DNA from: Xanthobacteraceae bacterium
GTDB lineage: Bacteria; Pseudomonadota; Alphaproteobacteria; Rhizobiales; Xanthobacteraceae
NCBI GenBank assembly: GCA_022844485.1
Contig: JALHLQ010000010.1
Location: 1 to 64,000 of the forward strand
Direction: 5' to 3'
DNA: 64,000 bases
Of this stretch, positions 44,811 through 52,925 are shown one piece after another (the stretch's first letter is position 1; each line of letters opens with the position of its first letter). Both the position numbers and the translations under genes were made by a program. The notes under the pieces are model-generated. The model was not told the origin of the DNA and did not search any database. It saw only the letters and a list, made by a program, of their open reading frames with translations.

Positions 44811-46070
44811 ATGACGGAGCGGATCGAACGGGCCACCAGGCCGCGCCTCCTGATCCTGGCCGTGTTGGCGCTGGTCTTCGGCGCCGGAATGCTGGCCGCC
44901 GCGCCATTCGCCGCCGCTCAGTCGGGAAAGCAGACCGCGGCGCAGCCGAAGCTGCCGCCGCGGATCGAGCAACGTATCCTGGCCGCGACGCCGCAAGACA
45001 TTGCCGAAGGCCAGCGGATCGCGCAGGCGTCCTGCGCCGGATGCCACGGAGCCGACGGCATCAGTGGCACGCCGCAGACCCCGCATCTCGCCGGCCAGCG
45101 GCCGGTCTATCTTTATATGGAGCTCAACGCCTATCGAACCGGGACCCGCTCGGCGACGGCCATGGAGGGCGTTCTCAAGAAATACTTGAGTGAGGACGCG
45201 CTGATCAATCTGGCCGCCTTCTACGCGAGCCTCGATCCGCCGCCGCCGAGTGCCACAGGCGCGCACCAGCCCATCGATCCCGTCCAGGCTGGCCGGAAGG
45301 CGGCCGGATCCTGCGCCGGCTGCCACGGCGAGCGCGGCGTGAGCAAGATGGCTGGAATGCCAAGCCTGGTCGGCTTCGACCCGAAATACTTCATCGCCGC
45401 GACGCGCGCCTATCAGAACGGCCAGCGCAAAGACGACACGATGAAGGCCATTTCCGAAAGCCTGAGTAACGAAGACCTGAACAATATCGCCCTCTACTAC
45501 GCACTGGAAAAGCCGGAACGGGCGCAAACCCCCGCGCCCGGCGACGCCGCGCGCGGCCGCGCCGCAGCCGCCCCCTGCTCCAGTTGCCACGGCGAGACCG
45601 GAGTAAGCTCAAGCGCGGCCAATCCAAGCGTGGCCGGCCAGGACGCCGAGTACCTCACGCTCGCGATGAAGGCCTACAAGGATGGTTCGCGGAGCGATGA
45701 GACCATGCGGACCGCGATGGCGAATATCGACGACAAGACGATCGCCGACATCGCCGCCTTCTATGCCGCTCAGCAGCCGCGTGCCCCGAATGTGCGCCGC
45801 CCCCTGACGACGGAAGAATGGGCGCAGCGCTGCGATCGCTGTCATGGACTGAACGGCAACAGCACCGATCCGCGGATGCCCGCGCTTGCCGCGCAGCGCG
45901 TCGAATACCTCGAACGGGTGCTGGCCTCCTACCGGGCGCACACGCGCAAGAGTTCGGAAATGGCCGCCATGAGCGATGCGCTCAGGGAGTCCGATATCAA
46001 GAACCTCGCCGCTCACTACGCGCGGCAGCGGGCCCGCGCCGTCATCTTCATCAACACGCCGGGCCGATGA
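44811..46070 (+). CDS. Exported tetrahaem protein of four c553/c4-type repeats
   Basis: A 419-residue protein with a signal sequence (hydrophobic residues 15-38, cleavage near AAAQSGK) and four repeats with CAGCH, CAGCH, CSSCH and CDRCH, each followed by an AYKDG/AYRTG-like helix and a Met region (for example KKYLSEDALINLAAFYA). It shares the four-domain layout with the preceding gene but lacks the lipobox, so it is probably soluble. ATG codons at 44793, 44808 and 44811 are all possible; 44811 has AGGA seven bases upstream. Confidence 0.87.
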   Translation: MTERIERATRPRLLILAVLALVFGAGMLAAAPFAAAQSGKQTAAQPKLPPRIEQRILAATPQDIAEGQRIAQASCAGCHGADGISGTPQTPHLAGQRPVYLYMELNAYRTGTRSATAMEGVLKKYLSEDALINLAAFYASLDPPPPSATGAHQPIDPVQAGRKAAGSCAGCHGERGVSKMAGMPSLVGFDPKYFIAATRAYQNGQRKDDTMKAISESLSNEDLNNIALYYALEKPERAQTPAPGDAARGRAAAAPCSSCHGETGVSSSAANPSVAGQDAEYLTLAMKAYKDGSRSDETMRTAMANIDDKTIADIAAFYAAQQPRAPNVRRPLTTEEWAQRCDRCHGLNGNSTDPRMPALAAQRVEYLERVLASYRAHTRKSSEMAAMSDALRESDIKNLAAHYARQRARAVIFINTPGR

Positions 46071-46185
46071 GAAGGTATATGATCCCGATGCCGCAACGCT
46101 TCTTTGGCAGTGAGACGGCTGCGCGCAAGCGCAAGACGAAGCGTCGCGTTCTTGTGAATCGACCCGCATTCGATGGAACCGAACA

Positions 46186-46989
46186 ATGAACGAAATTCAG
46201 CTGCACCGGCAATATCGGCACTTTTCGGAACTGCCCTACAGTACGCGGGTCCTTTTTACCGGCGCCTTGCTCGTTCTCGGCTTGGGTTATCTGTTTGCGA
46301 TGATCTACGTGTTCCACACCTATGCCGGCAAGGGCACCGGCAACCCGATGATGCTGTCTTACCAAGACATCGTGGTCGCGTATTCCGGCAGTGGCAAGGC
46401 CTCACGCCTGGAATCGGCGCTGCGCGGATCGATGGCCGCCATGCTGCCGCGCGACGAGCTCAGCACGCTCGTGGAATGGTCGCGCTCGGGCGCGTCTCGC
46501 GCGGACTACGAGAAGCTGGTCCGGCCCACGCTTGAAAAGCGTTGTCTCACCTGCCACGACGGCAGCAATCCGCACCTCGCGAACCTCGACGGCTTCGACA
46601 ACGTGAAGAAGGTGACGGAGATGGACACCGGCACGCCCCTCTTCACGCTCGTGCGTGTGTCGCACATCCATTTGTTCGGCATGACGTTCATCTTCTTCAT
46701 CGTGGGCTACATATTCAGCCACGCCTATCTGCGGCCGGTCTGGTTCAAGTGCGCGGTTGTCGGCCTGCCGTTCCTGTCGATCTGCCTCGACATCCTCTCG
46801 TGGTATTTCACCAAGCTCTACCACCCCTTCGCCTTCGTGGTGATCGGGGCCGGCGCGGTCAATGGCCTCTCCTTCACCTTCATGTGGTTCGTGAGCATGT
46901 ACCAGATGTGGTTCTCCTCGCCTCCGCAGGCCGTGTTGGTGCGGATGGGCGGCGATATCCCGAAGGCAGCCGTGCAGCCGGCCGAGTGA
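46186..46989 (+). CDS. Membrane protein with one haem c motif, unknown family
   Basis: A 267-residue protein: membrane helix at about 22-44, a periplasmic region with one CXXCH (CLTCH, 120-124) in LVRPTLEKRCLTCHDGSNPH, then three or four helices at about 160-250 (HIHLFGMTFIFFIVGYIFSHAYL..). The His-rich start of the second helix could bind a b haem. It fits none of the standard quinol dehydrogenases known to me. As last gene of the plus-strand cytochrome unit it may link the tetrahaem proteins to the membrane. Its stop is 6 bp from the stop of the convergent nrfD-like gene. Confidence 0.7.
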   Translation: MNEIQLHRQYRHFSELPYSTRVLFTGALLVLGLGYLFAMIYVFHTYAGKGTGNPMMLSYQDIVVAYSGSGKASRLESALRGSMAAMLPRDELSTLVEWSRSGASRADYEKLVRPTLEKRCLTCHDGSNPHLANLDGFDNVKKVTEMDTGTPLFTLVRVSHIHLFGMTFIFFIVGYIFSHAYLRPVWFKCAVVGLPFLSICLDILSWYFTKLYHPFAFVVIGAGAVNGLSFTFMWFVSMYQMWFSSPPQAVLVRMGGDIPKAAVQPAE

Positions 46990-46995
46990 ACCGCC

Positions 46996-48219
46996 TCAGG
47001 CCGGCAGCGGCCGGGGCGCCGTCGCCGCGGACTGCTCGGCCGCGGCGGGCTCCTCGTGGTCATGCCAAGGCGGAAACAATTGCGCCAAGACCCACAAGAG
47101 GCCGATCGGCGCAAGCGTGAGCACCACGGCCATGACGATCCCTTCCCTGCCCCAGATGGTCGGCTGATAGAACAGGAGACCTTTGCCGGTCTTCGAGATC
47201 TCCTGCCCGCCGATCACCACGTTCCAGCGCATCATGAACACCGAGAAGAGCACCAGGCAGGCGCTCACAGTGACGCCGACAATCAACGCACGCCCCGTCG
47301 TGCCGCGCCAGATCATGTAGGACAGCAAGAGAAACGGCGTGATCGCCCCGACCGCAAACTGAAGGATGAAATAAGGGATCAGCAGCCGGCCGGTGACATA
47401 TTGCATGATCATGTCGACGCCTTCGCGTCCTTTGTAGACGATATTCGCGAACTCCAGGGCTTCCAGCGCAATCGCGATCATGATGAAGCCCCAGATCGTA
47501 TAGGCGAGACCCTTGAGGCAAGCGAGATCCACCGGGACCTTGCGCAGCTTGCACGACGCCACATACAGCACGACGAGCAGCGCGACGCCCGAGATGATGG
47601 CGGAGAACAGGAAAATGACCGGCATCAGATCGGATGACCACCATTCGCGCGACTTGAGCGAGCCATACATGAAGCCGACATAGCCGTGCAGTCCATGCGC
47701 GCCCGGTATTCCGATGACCGCCAGCGCGAACAGCCACTTCCGGTCGTAGCTCATCGCGTACGCTGAGACATCGTAGGAGCCCAGCGTCAGCAGGCGATAG
47801 AAGCGTCCGAGCAAGTCGGTGCGTTTCTGTGCTTGTTCGACGATGAAAGGACGATACGCAAACCAGCCTTCCACCAGCAGGAGCAGCACGTAGAAACTCG
47901 CGAAATACCCGAACATGGCCATGGCCGAGGTCCAGTGCGGCGTGAGCGTCGCGTTGAAGGCGCGCTCGGGATGCCCGAGATGCAACAGCAAAGGCGTGGG
48001 AACAAACACCATGAAGCACAGCGACGTCAGAAGCGCGAGATGCGCGACAGGCTTTAGCCGCTCGAAGCCGAACACCTGGTAGAGGCTGGACACCGTGAAC
48101 GCCCCGGCCACGAGGCCCGTCAGATAGGGATAGACGGCGATCAGCACGGACCACTCGAACACCGTCTCATTCGGATAGACCCAGCCGGTATAGGGCGCGA
48201 TGTGGGGAAGCGTTTCCAC
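46996..48219 (-). CDS. NrfD/PsrC-type quinone-reactive membrane subunit
   Basis: A 407-residue polytopic protein of the NrfD family with about ten helices and the opening WSVLIAVYPYLTGLVAGAF; LLLHLGHPERAF is a typical NrfD/PsrC loop near the quinone site. It exchanges electrons between quinol and the partner ferredoxin-like subunit. GTG at 48219 overlaps the TAG stop of the NrfC-like gene by one base, so the two are coupled. It is the last gene of the minus-strand operon and convergent with the plus-strand cytochromes. Confidence 0.9.
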   Translation of the reverse strand: METLPHIAPYTGWVYPNETVFEWSVLIAVYPYLTGLVAGAFTVSSLYQVFGFERLKPVAHLALLTSLCFMVFVPTPLLLHLGHPERAFNATLTPHWTSAMAMFGYFASFYVLLLLVEGWFAYRPFIVEQAQKRTDLLGRFYRLLTLGSYDVSAYAMSYDRKWLFALAVIGIPGAHGLHGYVGFMYGSLKSREWWSSDLMPVIFLFSAIISGVALLVVLYVASCKLRKVPVDLACLKGLAYTIWGFIMIAIALEALEFANIVYKGREGVDMIMQYVTGRLLIPYFILQFAVGAITPFLLLSYMIWRGTTGRALIVGVTVSACLVLFSVFMMRWNVVIGGQEISKTGKGLLFYQPTIWGREGIVMAVVLTLAPIGLLWVLAQLFPPWHDHEEPAAAEQSAATAPRPLPA

Positions 48220-49058
48220 TAGTTCACCTCTTTGTCGATGCCCACGTAGAAGACGTTCGGGGCATTGCCGGATTCCGGCCTGAGCACTTGCACCCGGTTG
48301 TCGCGAATGAAGCGGCTGACCGTGCTCTGCTTGTCATTGCGGTCGCCGAAAATGCGCGCGCCGGTCGGGCAGACTTCGACGCAGGCCGGCTGCATGCCCT
48401 TGGTGATGCGGTGATAGCACCAGGTGCACTTGTCCGAGACGCCGGTCTCCTCGTTGAAATAGCGCGCCCCGTAGGGACAGGCCTGAACACAGTAGCGGCA
48501 GCCGATGCAGTAATCGTGGTCGATGAGGACGACGCCGTCCTCGGTTTTGTACGTTGCGCCGACAGGACAAACCTGCACGCAGGCCGGATGCGTGCATTGA
48601 TTGCACAGCTTCGGCACGAAGAACGCTTTCTCCACCTTGGCGTCGCGGTAGCGGTCGGCAAACCGGTAGCGGCCTTTCGAACCGGAGGCGGCGATGTTCA
48701 CCGGATCCTGCTGGCTGTCGATGCGCGCGTGGTCTTCGCCTTCGAGGTAGACGTAGCGCTCGACCCAGGTCCGGAACTGGTGTGGGTTGCGCGGCACGTC
48801 GTTCTCGACCTTGCACGCCTCCACACAGCGCAGGCACCCGATGCATTTCGTGGCATCGACGCCGAACGCCCAGCGATGCTTGGTCCAGTCATAGCCCGGG
48901 ATCGCCGGCGGCGGAGCAGCAGGCGCCGCGGATGCGGGCTCCGGCGACGCAATCCCGGCGGCGACCCCCGCGGCGCCGCAGGCAAGCGCGCCTGCAAGGC
49001 AACTCAAGAACTCGCGACGCTCCGCATCGTGCTCCTCGCGCCGTTCTTCCTGGTCCAT
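48219..49058 (-). CDS. NrfC/TtrB-type periplasmic 4x[4Fe-4S] subunit
   Basis: A 279-residue protein with a Tat-like signal (ERREFLSCLAGALACGA) and four ferredoxin clusters: CIGCLRCVEACK, CNQCTHPACVQVCP, CIGCRYCVQACP and CTWC..CVEVCP, the NrfC/DmsB/TtrB arrangement. It should sit on the periplasmic face and relay electrons between the NrfD-like protein and haem partners. No molybdopterin catalytic subunit is encoded nearby, so the partner is probably the hexahaem cytochrome upstream. ATG at 49058 has a GGAG site. Confidence 0.9.
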   Translation of the reverse strand: MDQEERREEHDAERREFLSCLAGALACGAAGVAAGIASPEPASAAPAAPPPAIPGYDWTKHRWAFGVDATKCIGCLRCVEACKVENDVPRNPHQFRTWVERYVYLEGEDHARIDSQQDPVNIAASGSKGRYRFADRYRDAKVEKAFFVPKLCNQCTHPACVQVCPVGATYKTEDGVVLIDHDYCIGCRYCVQACPYGARYFNEETGVSDKCTWCYHRITKGMQPACVEVCPTGARIFGDRNDKQSTVSRFIRDNRVQVLRPESGNAPNVFYVGIDKEVN

Positions 49059-49089
49059 TGGATCAACTCCAGTCCGGTTTTCCCGCGCG

Positions 49090-50109
49090 TCACCTGCAAG
49101 TGGCGGCGGCATAGTAGGCAGCCGCGCCATCGATTTCGGCGTCGCTCATGGTCTTGAGAACGCCCGCCATCATCGGGTCTTTGCGGGCGCCGCTTTTGTA
49201 GGCCTGCAGCGCGTCGACGAGATGCGCCTTGGAGAAGCCGACAAGGTGCGGCCATGCGCGGTTGGCGCTCACACCGTCGGCGCCGTGGCAGGCGACGCAC
49301 TTTGCGGCCGCCGCCGAAGCCTGCCTGCTTCCGGCAAGGCTGCTTTGGCATTTTTGAGCGGCATAATAGGCGGCGAGGTCCGCGAGGTCCTGATTGCTCA
49401 ATCCGCGAGCGGCCGGGCTCATCATCGCATCCTTGCGAGCGCCGTTTGCATAGGCCTTCATGGCTTCGATGAAGTAAGCCTCGTTCTGTCCCGCCAATGT
49501 CGGGCCGGGAAGGTCTTTGCCGATCCCTTCGGCCCCGTGGCAGCCGGCGCAAGCCGCCGCCTTCGCCTTGCCCGCGCCGGCGTTTCCCGCACTTGTCGCC
49601 GCCGCCGCGGAGGCGAGCTTGGGCGAATGGGGGTTATGACAAACGCTGCATTGCTGCGCGCCCGCGTGATCGGCGACAACGATCTGCGGCTGCTCAGCGG
49701 GCCGCCCGGCCGTCCGTTCGTGACAGAGCGTGCAAAGCTGCCGCGTGTCGGCGGGGACCTCCATTTTCAAATCCTTCGGATGTTCGGCGCCGGCCATGGA
49801 TGCCGCAACGACGCCGTGCGGCCGTCGACTCGCGGCGGCGCCGTGGCAGCCTTCACAAGTGACGACCTTCCCGGCCTCGGGACGGTTGTGCGCTCCTTTC
49901 GACCACTCCGCCACGCGCTCCGCGTGGCAGGATTGACAGAAAGCGACACCTTTGAAGTTCGGCTTGTCCGCGGCGATCTCGGCAACCGAATCGCCCCTGT
50001 AATGGCCGTAGCGGTAGAACGACTCGACGGTGAAAAATCTGATCGACAGCAGGGCGACGACGCCTGCAGCCACCAAAAGTAGGATCAGTCTGACGATATG
50101 GCGCGGCAT
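49090..50109 (-). CDS. Membrane-anchored hexahaem cytochrome c
   Basis: A 339-residue protein with an uncleaved-looking N-terminal anchor (VRLILLLVAAGVVALLSIRFF) and six CXXCH motifs. The first four (CQSCH, CEGCH, CTLCH, CSVCH) form a compact multihaem NapC/NrfH-or cytochrome c3-like module; the last two (CAGCH, CVACH) each lie in a c553-like domain like those of the tetrahaem proteins. It therefore looks like a natural fusion of a multihaem donor and two monohaem carriers. It is first in the operon with the NrfC- and NrfD-like genes, under the FNR/FixK box at 50300. Confidence 0.88.
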   Translation of the reverse strand: MPRHIVRLILLLVAAGVVALLSIRFFTVESFYRYGHYRGDSVAEIAADKPNFKGVAFCQSCHAERVAEWSKGAHNRPEAGKVVTCEGCHGAAASRRPHGVVAASMAGAEHPKDLKMEVPADTRQLCTLCHERTAGRPAEQPQIVVADHAGAQQCSVCHNPHSPKLASAAAATSAGNAGAGKAKAAACAGCHGAEGIGKDLPGPTLAGQNEAYFIEAMKAYANGARKDAMMSPAARGLSNQDLADLAAYYAAQKCQSSLAGSRQASAAAAKCVACHGADGVSANRAWPHLVGFSKAHLVDALQAYKSGARKDPMMAGVLKTMSDAEIDGAAAYYAAATCR

Positions 50110-50299
50110 GGGATGGTATCCCTGCAATCCGGTGAGCTTCGGTGTGGCCGGCCGAACCGCGTCCAATGCGCCGATCCGGGATCATGCGAAAACGCTACCG
50201 GATCAAGACGACGTGCCTCTCCATCGGGCTTCCTCCGGGGGCAGCGATGTTCTTTGTTCTTCTTTGAACTAAAGTATGAAGGGATTCGGATGACTTGAA

Positions 50300-50313
50300 T
50301 TGATCCACATCAA
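50300..50313 (-). promoter_or_regulatory. Perfect FNR/FixK box upstream of the hexahaem-NrfCD operon
   Basis: TTGAT-CCAC-ATCAA, an exact match to the FNR/FixK consensus, lies 191 bp before the hexahaem cytochrome start. On the minus strand a CATACT hexamer at 50278-50273 could be the -10 element, putting the box near -41. The only downstream gene in the right orientation is the cytochrome operon; the other neighbour (thiolase) ends here. Confidence 0.7.
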
Positions 50314-50355
50314 CTGTGGCCGCAAACGATCATCGGTTATTTTGCAGTATAAAAC

Positions 50356-51561
50356 TCAGCGATCCGTCACCTCGAGGACCACCGCCATCGCCGTATCGCC
50401 GGCGGCGCAGCCGGTGAAAAGGCCGAAGCCGCCGCCGCAAAGGGCGAGCTCCTCGATCAGCTCGATGATGGCCCGCGTGCCCATCGGGGCCTGCGGATGG
50501 CCCCAGACAAGCGAGCAGCCGTAATTGTTGAACTTGTCGACCGCGACGCCGGTCTGCCGCGAAAAGAGGATGTCGTTCACGGCGAACGGATTGTGCGTCT
50601 TGATGGCGGTCATGTCGCCGACCTTCTTGCCCGCTTCGTCGAGCGCGCGCTTTGCCGCCGGGATCGGCGCTTCCGGCATATAGGCGAGGGCCGCGCGCGC
50701 CGCGCCAAAACCGTGCAGACGAATACGGACTTGTCCGTCGCGGCTGAGCTCCTTCGCGCGCTCCGGCGAGGCGAGCACGATCGCCGCGTTGCCGTCCGCC
50801 GGATGCGTCTGCCCGCCGAACGTCACGCTGCCGCCCTCGATCACCGGCTTGAGCTTCCCAAGTCCCTCCGCCGTCGAAAAGTTGATCCCCTCGTCGCCCG
50901 GCATGGTCGCTGCGGTCTTACGAAAGGCGGGGTCCGGAACCTCGAAGGGTAGGCTCATGTATCGCTTCTGGAAGGCATGATCGTCGGCCAGCGCGTCGCG
51001 ATACTGCGCTTCGCGCTTGAGCACGACCTCATGCTGCTCGGCGCTCGTGATCTGGTGCTTGTGCGCGACATTCTCCGCCGTCCGCACCATCGCGTGGCGC
51101 CCGAGCGGATCGCAATTGAAGTTGTCCATCACCCAATCTTCGTGCGAACCGGTTCCTCCCGGTCCGCGCGGATTGGGATAATAGATGTGCGGCCCATTGG
51201 AGGTGCGGTCGCAAGTGACCGTCAGCGAGACATTCGACAGACCGCTCTCGATTTCCTGCGCGCCGGTCAGGAGAACGCGCGCGCCGGTCGCGCAAGCCTG
51301 CATGACCGTGGGGCCGGCCACCTGATCGAGACCGGCCAGGCCCGCGAGCCACGGCATGCCGTAAAAGGAATGCTTTTGCGGCACGCTGATCCCGAGCACG
51401 CCGTGATCGATCGCCTCGCCCGGAATGTTTCGGCGGGCAAGCTCCTTTTTCGTGACATGCGCGGCGAACTCGACCGAGTTGAGATTGGAGAGCGCGCCCT
51501 GCCAGCGCGCGAACGGGGTGCTCCAATAGGCCCCATAGGGAATTTCCGCTTTGTAGGCCAC
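50356..51561 (-). CDS. Thiolase family protein (acetyl-CoA acyltransferase)
   Basis: A 401-residue thiolase, forming or cleaving beta-ketoacyl-CoA. The nucleophilic cysteine is Cys90 (MQACATGAR), followed by the histidine in THNPFAVND and the second cysteine region near the end (GGGFGLFTGCAAGD). The GCSLVWGHPQAPMG loop departs slightly from the usual GGxxxxGHPxGxxG, so it is a divergent member. GTG at 51561 has a GGAGGG site and is preferred; the frame is open to 51735 inside the amidase gene. Confidence 0.88.
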   Translation of the reverse strand: MAYKAEIPYGAYWSTPFARWQGALSNLNSVEFAAHVTKKELARRNIPGEAIDHGVLGISVPQKHSFYGMPWLAGLAGLDQVAGPTVMQACATGARVLLTGAQEIESGLSNVSLTVTCDRTSNGPHIYYPNPRGPGGTGSHEDWVMDNFNCDPLGRHAMVRTAENVAHKHQITSAEQHEVVLKREAQYRDALADDHAFQKRYMSLPFEVPDPAFRKTAATMPGDEGINFSTAEGLGKLKPVIEGGSVTFGGQTHPADGNAAIVLASPERAKELSRDGQVRIRLHGFGAARAALAYMPEAPIPAAKRALDEAGKKVGDMTAIKTHNPFAVNDILFSRQTGVAVDKFNNYGCSLVWGHPQAPMGTRAIIELIEELALCGGGFGLFTGCAAGDTAMAVVLEVTDR

Positions 51562-51583
51562 GATGCCCTCCGAACCGCGGCGC

Positions 51584-52795
51584 TCAAGCCGCCGCCGAAT
51601 GATGGACAGAATAGCGCGAGATCGCCGCCGCGACATCCAAAAGCGTCTCGTCGCCGCCGGCCCAGGCGATGAGCGAGAGCCCGACCGGACAGCCGCCGAC
51701 GGAGCCCAAAGGCAGCGAAACCTGCGGCAAGCCACCGAGACCTGCGATGCAGGTCAGTCGCATCACACGCGTCCGATAGGAATCGAGCAGGGCGGCGTCG
51801 GCATCGATCCTGGGTGCGATGCACGGCGTCGTCGGCAGCGCCACGATCGTTCCCGGCGTGAGCAGCCGATGCAGGTCGTCACGAACTTTTTCGTGCTGGA
51901 CGCGCATCGCGCGCACGTCCTCGCCGGAGATCGTCGATGCGAATTCAAGCCGCTCCTTCACCCCCGGACCGATCCGCGGGCCGCGCTCCTTGATGAAGGC
52001 TCCGAAAATCTGCCAGATCTCGTAACCTTGAATGATGCGCACGCATTCGCGCCAGGAGTCGAATCCGTTCGGCGCGATCGGCTGGCGCTGCTGAGCCGGC
52101 AGACGCTCCGCCGCGCGCGCGAGCACGGCACGCAAAACCTCGGCCACCTCGGGATCGGCTTGCGCGAAGGCATCCTCGGCGACGATGAGGCGAGAGACTT
52201 CGGCGCGCACGCTCGAGCCGTCGAGCAGAACGCGGCCGACATTGCGGAACACGCCAGGCCCGCTTGCGAACCATCCGACGGTGTCGAAGCTCGGCGACAT
52301 GGCCATGGCGCCCGCGAGATCGACACGTCCGAGCGTCGTGCGAATGCCATAGAGGCCGCACAGCGCCGCCGGCACGCGCACGGAGCCTCCGGTGTCGCTT
52401 CCGAGCGCGAAGTCGCACGCACCCGACGCGGTGGCGGAAGCGGACCCGCTCGAGGAGCCGCCCGGTATGCGGCCGGGCGCGCGCGGATTTTCCGGCGTGC
52501 CGTAATGCGCGTTCACGCCGGCGACGCTGAAGAAGAATTCGTCGCAGACCGTTTTGCCGATGATCTCGGCACCCGCGTCGAGGATTTTCTGCACGGCCGC
52601 GGCGTTCGACGACGCCGGCTTCTGCGCAGCGAGCCAATCGGGATTGCCGCCGCCGGTTCGCGTGCCGGTAATGTCGTACATGTCCTTGACCGCCGCGCTC
52701 AAACCCGCGAGCAGTCCCGACGGCGCGCCCTTGACGGGCGCCTCGAGATCATGCGGCACGAAGGCCGTGCGCGACGCGCTTGCTTGTCCTGGCAT
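51584..52795 (-). CDS. Amidase (amidase signature family)
   Basis: A 403-residue amidase-signature hydrolase. The Ser-cisSer-Lys triad is visible: Lys37 (AAVKDMYD), the Ser run at 114-116 (GGSSSGSA) and nucleophile Ser138 (GSDTGGSVRVPA). Substrates of this family range from simple amides to aryl amides and carbamoyl compounds; none can be assigned. It lies 22 bp upstream of the thiolase and probably shares a transcript. ATG at 52795; a longer frame reaches into the REP repeat upstream and is not expected to be coding. Confidence 0.9.
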   Translation of the reverse strand: MPGQASASRTAFVPHDLEAPVKGAPSGLLAGLSAAVKDMYDITGTRTGGGNPDWLAAQKPASSNAAAVQKILDAGAEIIGKTVCDEFFFSVAGVNAHYGTPENPRAPGRIPGGSSSGSASATASGACDFALGSDTGGSVRVPAALCGLYGIRTTLGRVDLAGAMAMSPSFDTVGWFASGPGVFRNVGRVLLDGSSVRAEVSRLIVAEDAFAQADPEVAEVLRAVLARAAERLPAQQRQPIAPNGFDSWRECVRIIQGYEIWQIFGAFIKERGPRIGPGVKERLEFASTISGEDVRAMRVQHEKVRDDLHRLLTPGTIVALPTTPCIAPRIDADAALLDSYRTRVMRLTCIAGLGGLPQVSLPLGSVGGCPVGLSLIAWAGGDETLLDVAAAISRYSVHHSAAA

Positions 52796-52833
52796 TCTCG
52801 CCCGTCCTCCCCGCCGGTGCTCCACAACATTCA

Positions 52834-52906
52834 GTAGCCCGGATTGAGCGAAGCGAAAATCCGGGAAGCGCCGATCCCGGATGTCGCCTTGCTCCATCCG
52901 GGCTAC
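52834..52906. repeat. Single REP pair
   Basis: GTAGCCCGGATTGAGCGAAG and the inverted mate CTTGCTCCATCCGGGCTAC with a short middle, the same family as the arrays at 1-485, 27142-28275 and 36326-36480. It lies between the amidase start and the end of the deacetylase-like gene, both on the minus strand. Confidence 0.85.
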
Positions 52907-52925
52907 GTGACCGTCTCCGCAGTGC

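Noticed and set aside
46071..46185. Possible short gene between the tetrahaem and monohaem membrane protein genes
   Set aside because: Only short frames without a good ribosome site or recognisable sequence occur in these 115 bp.
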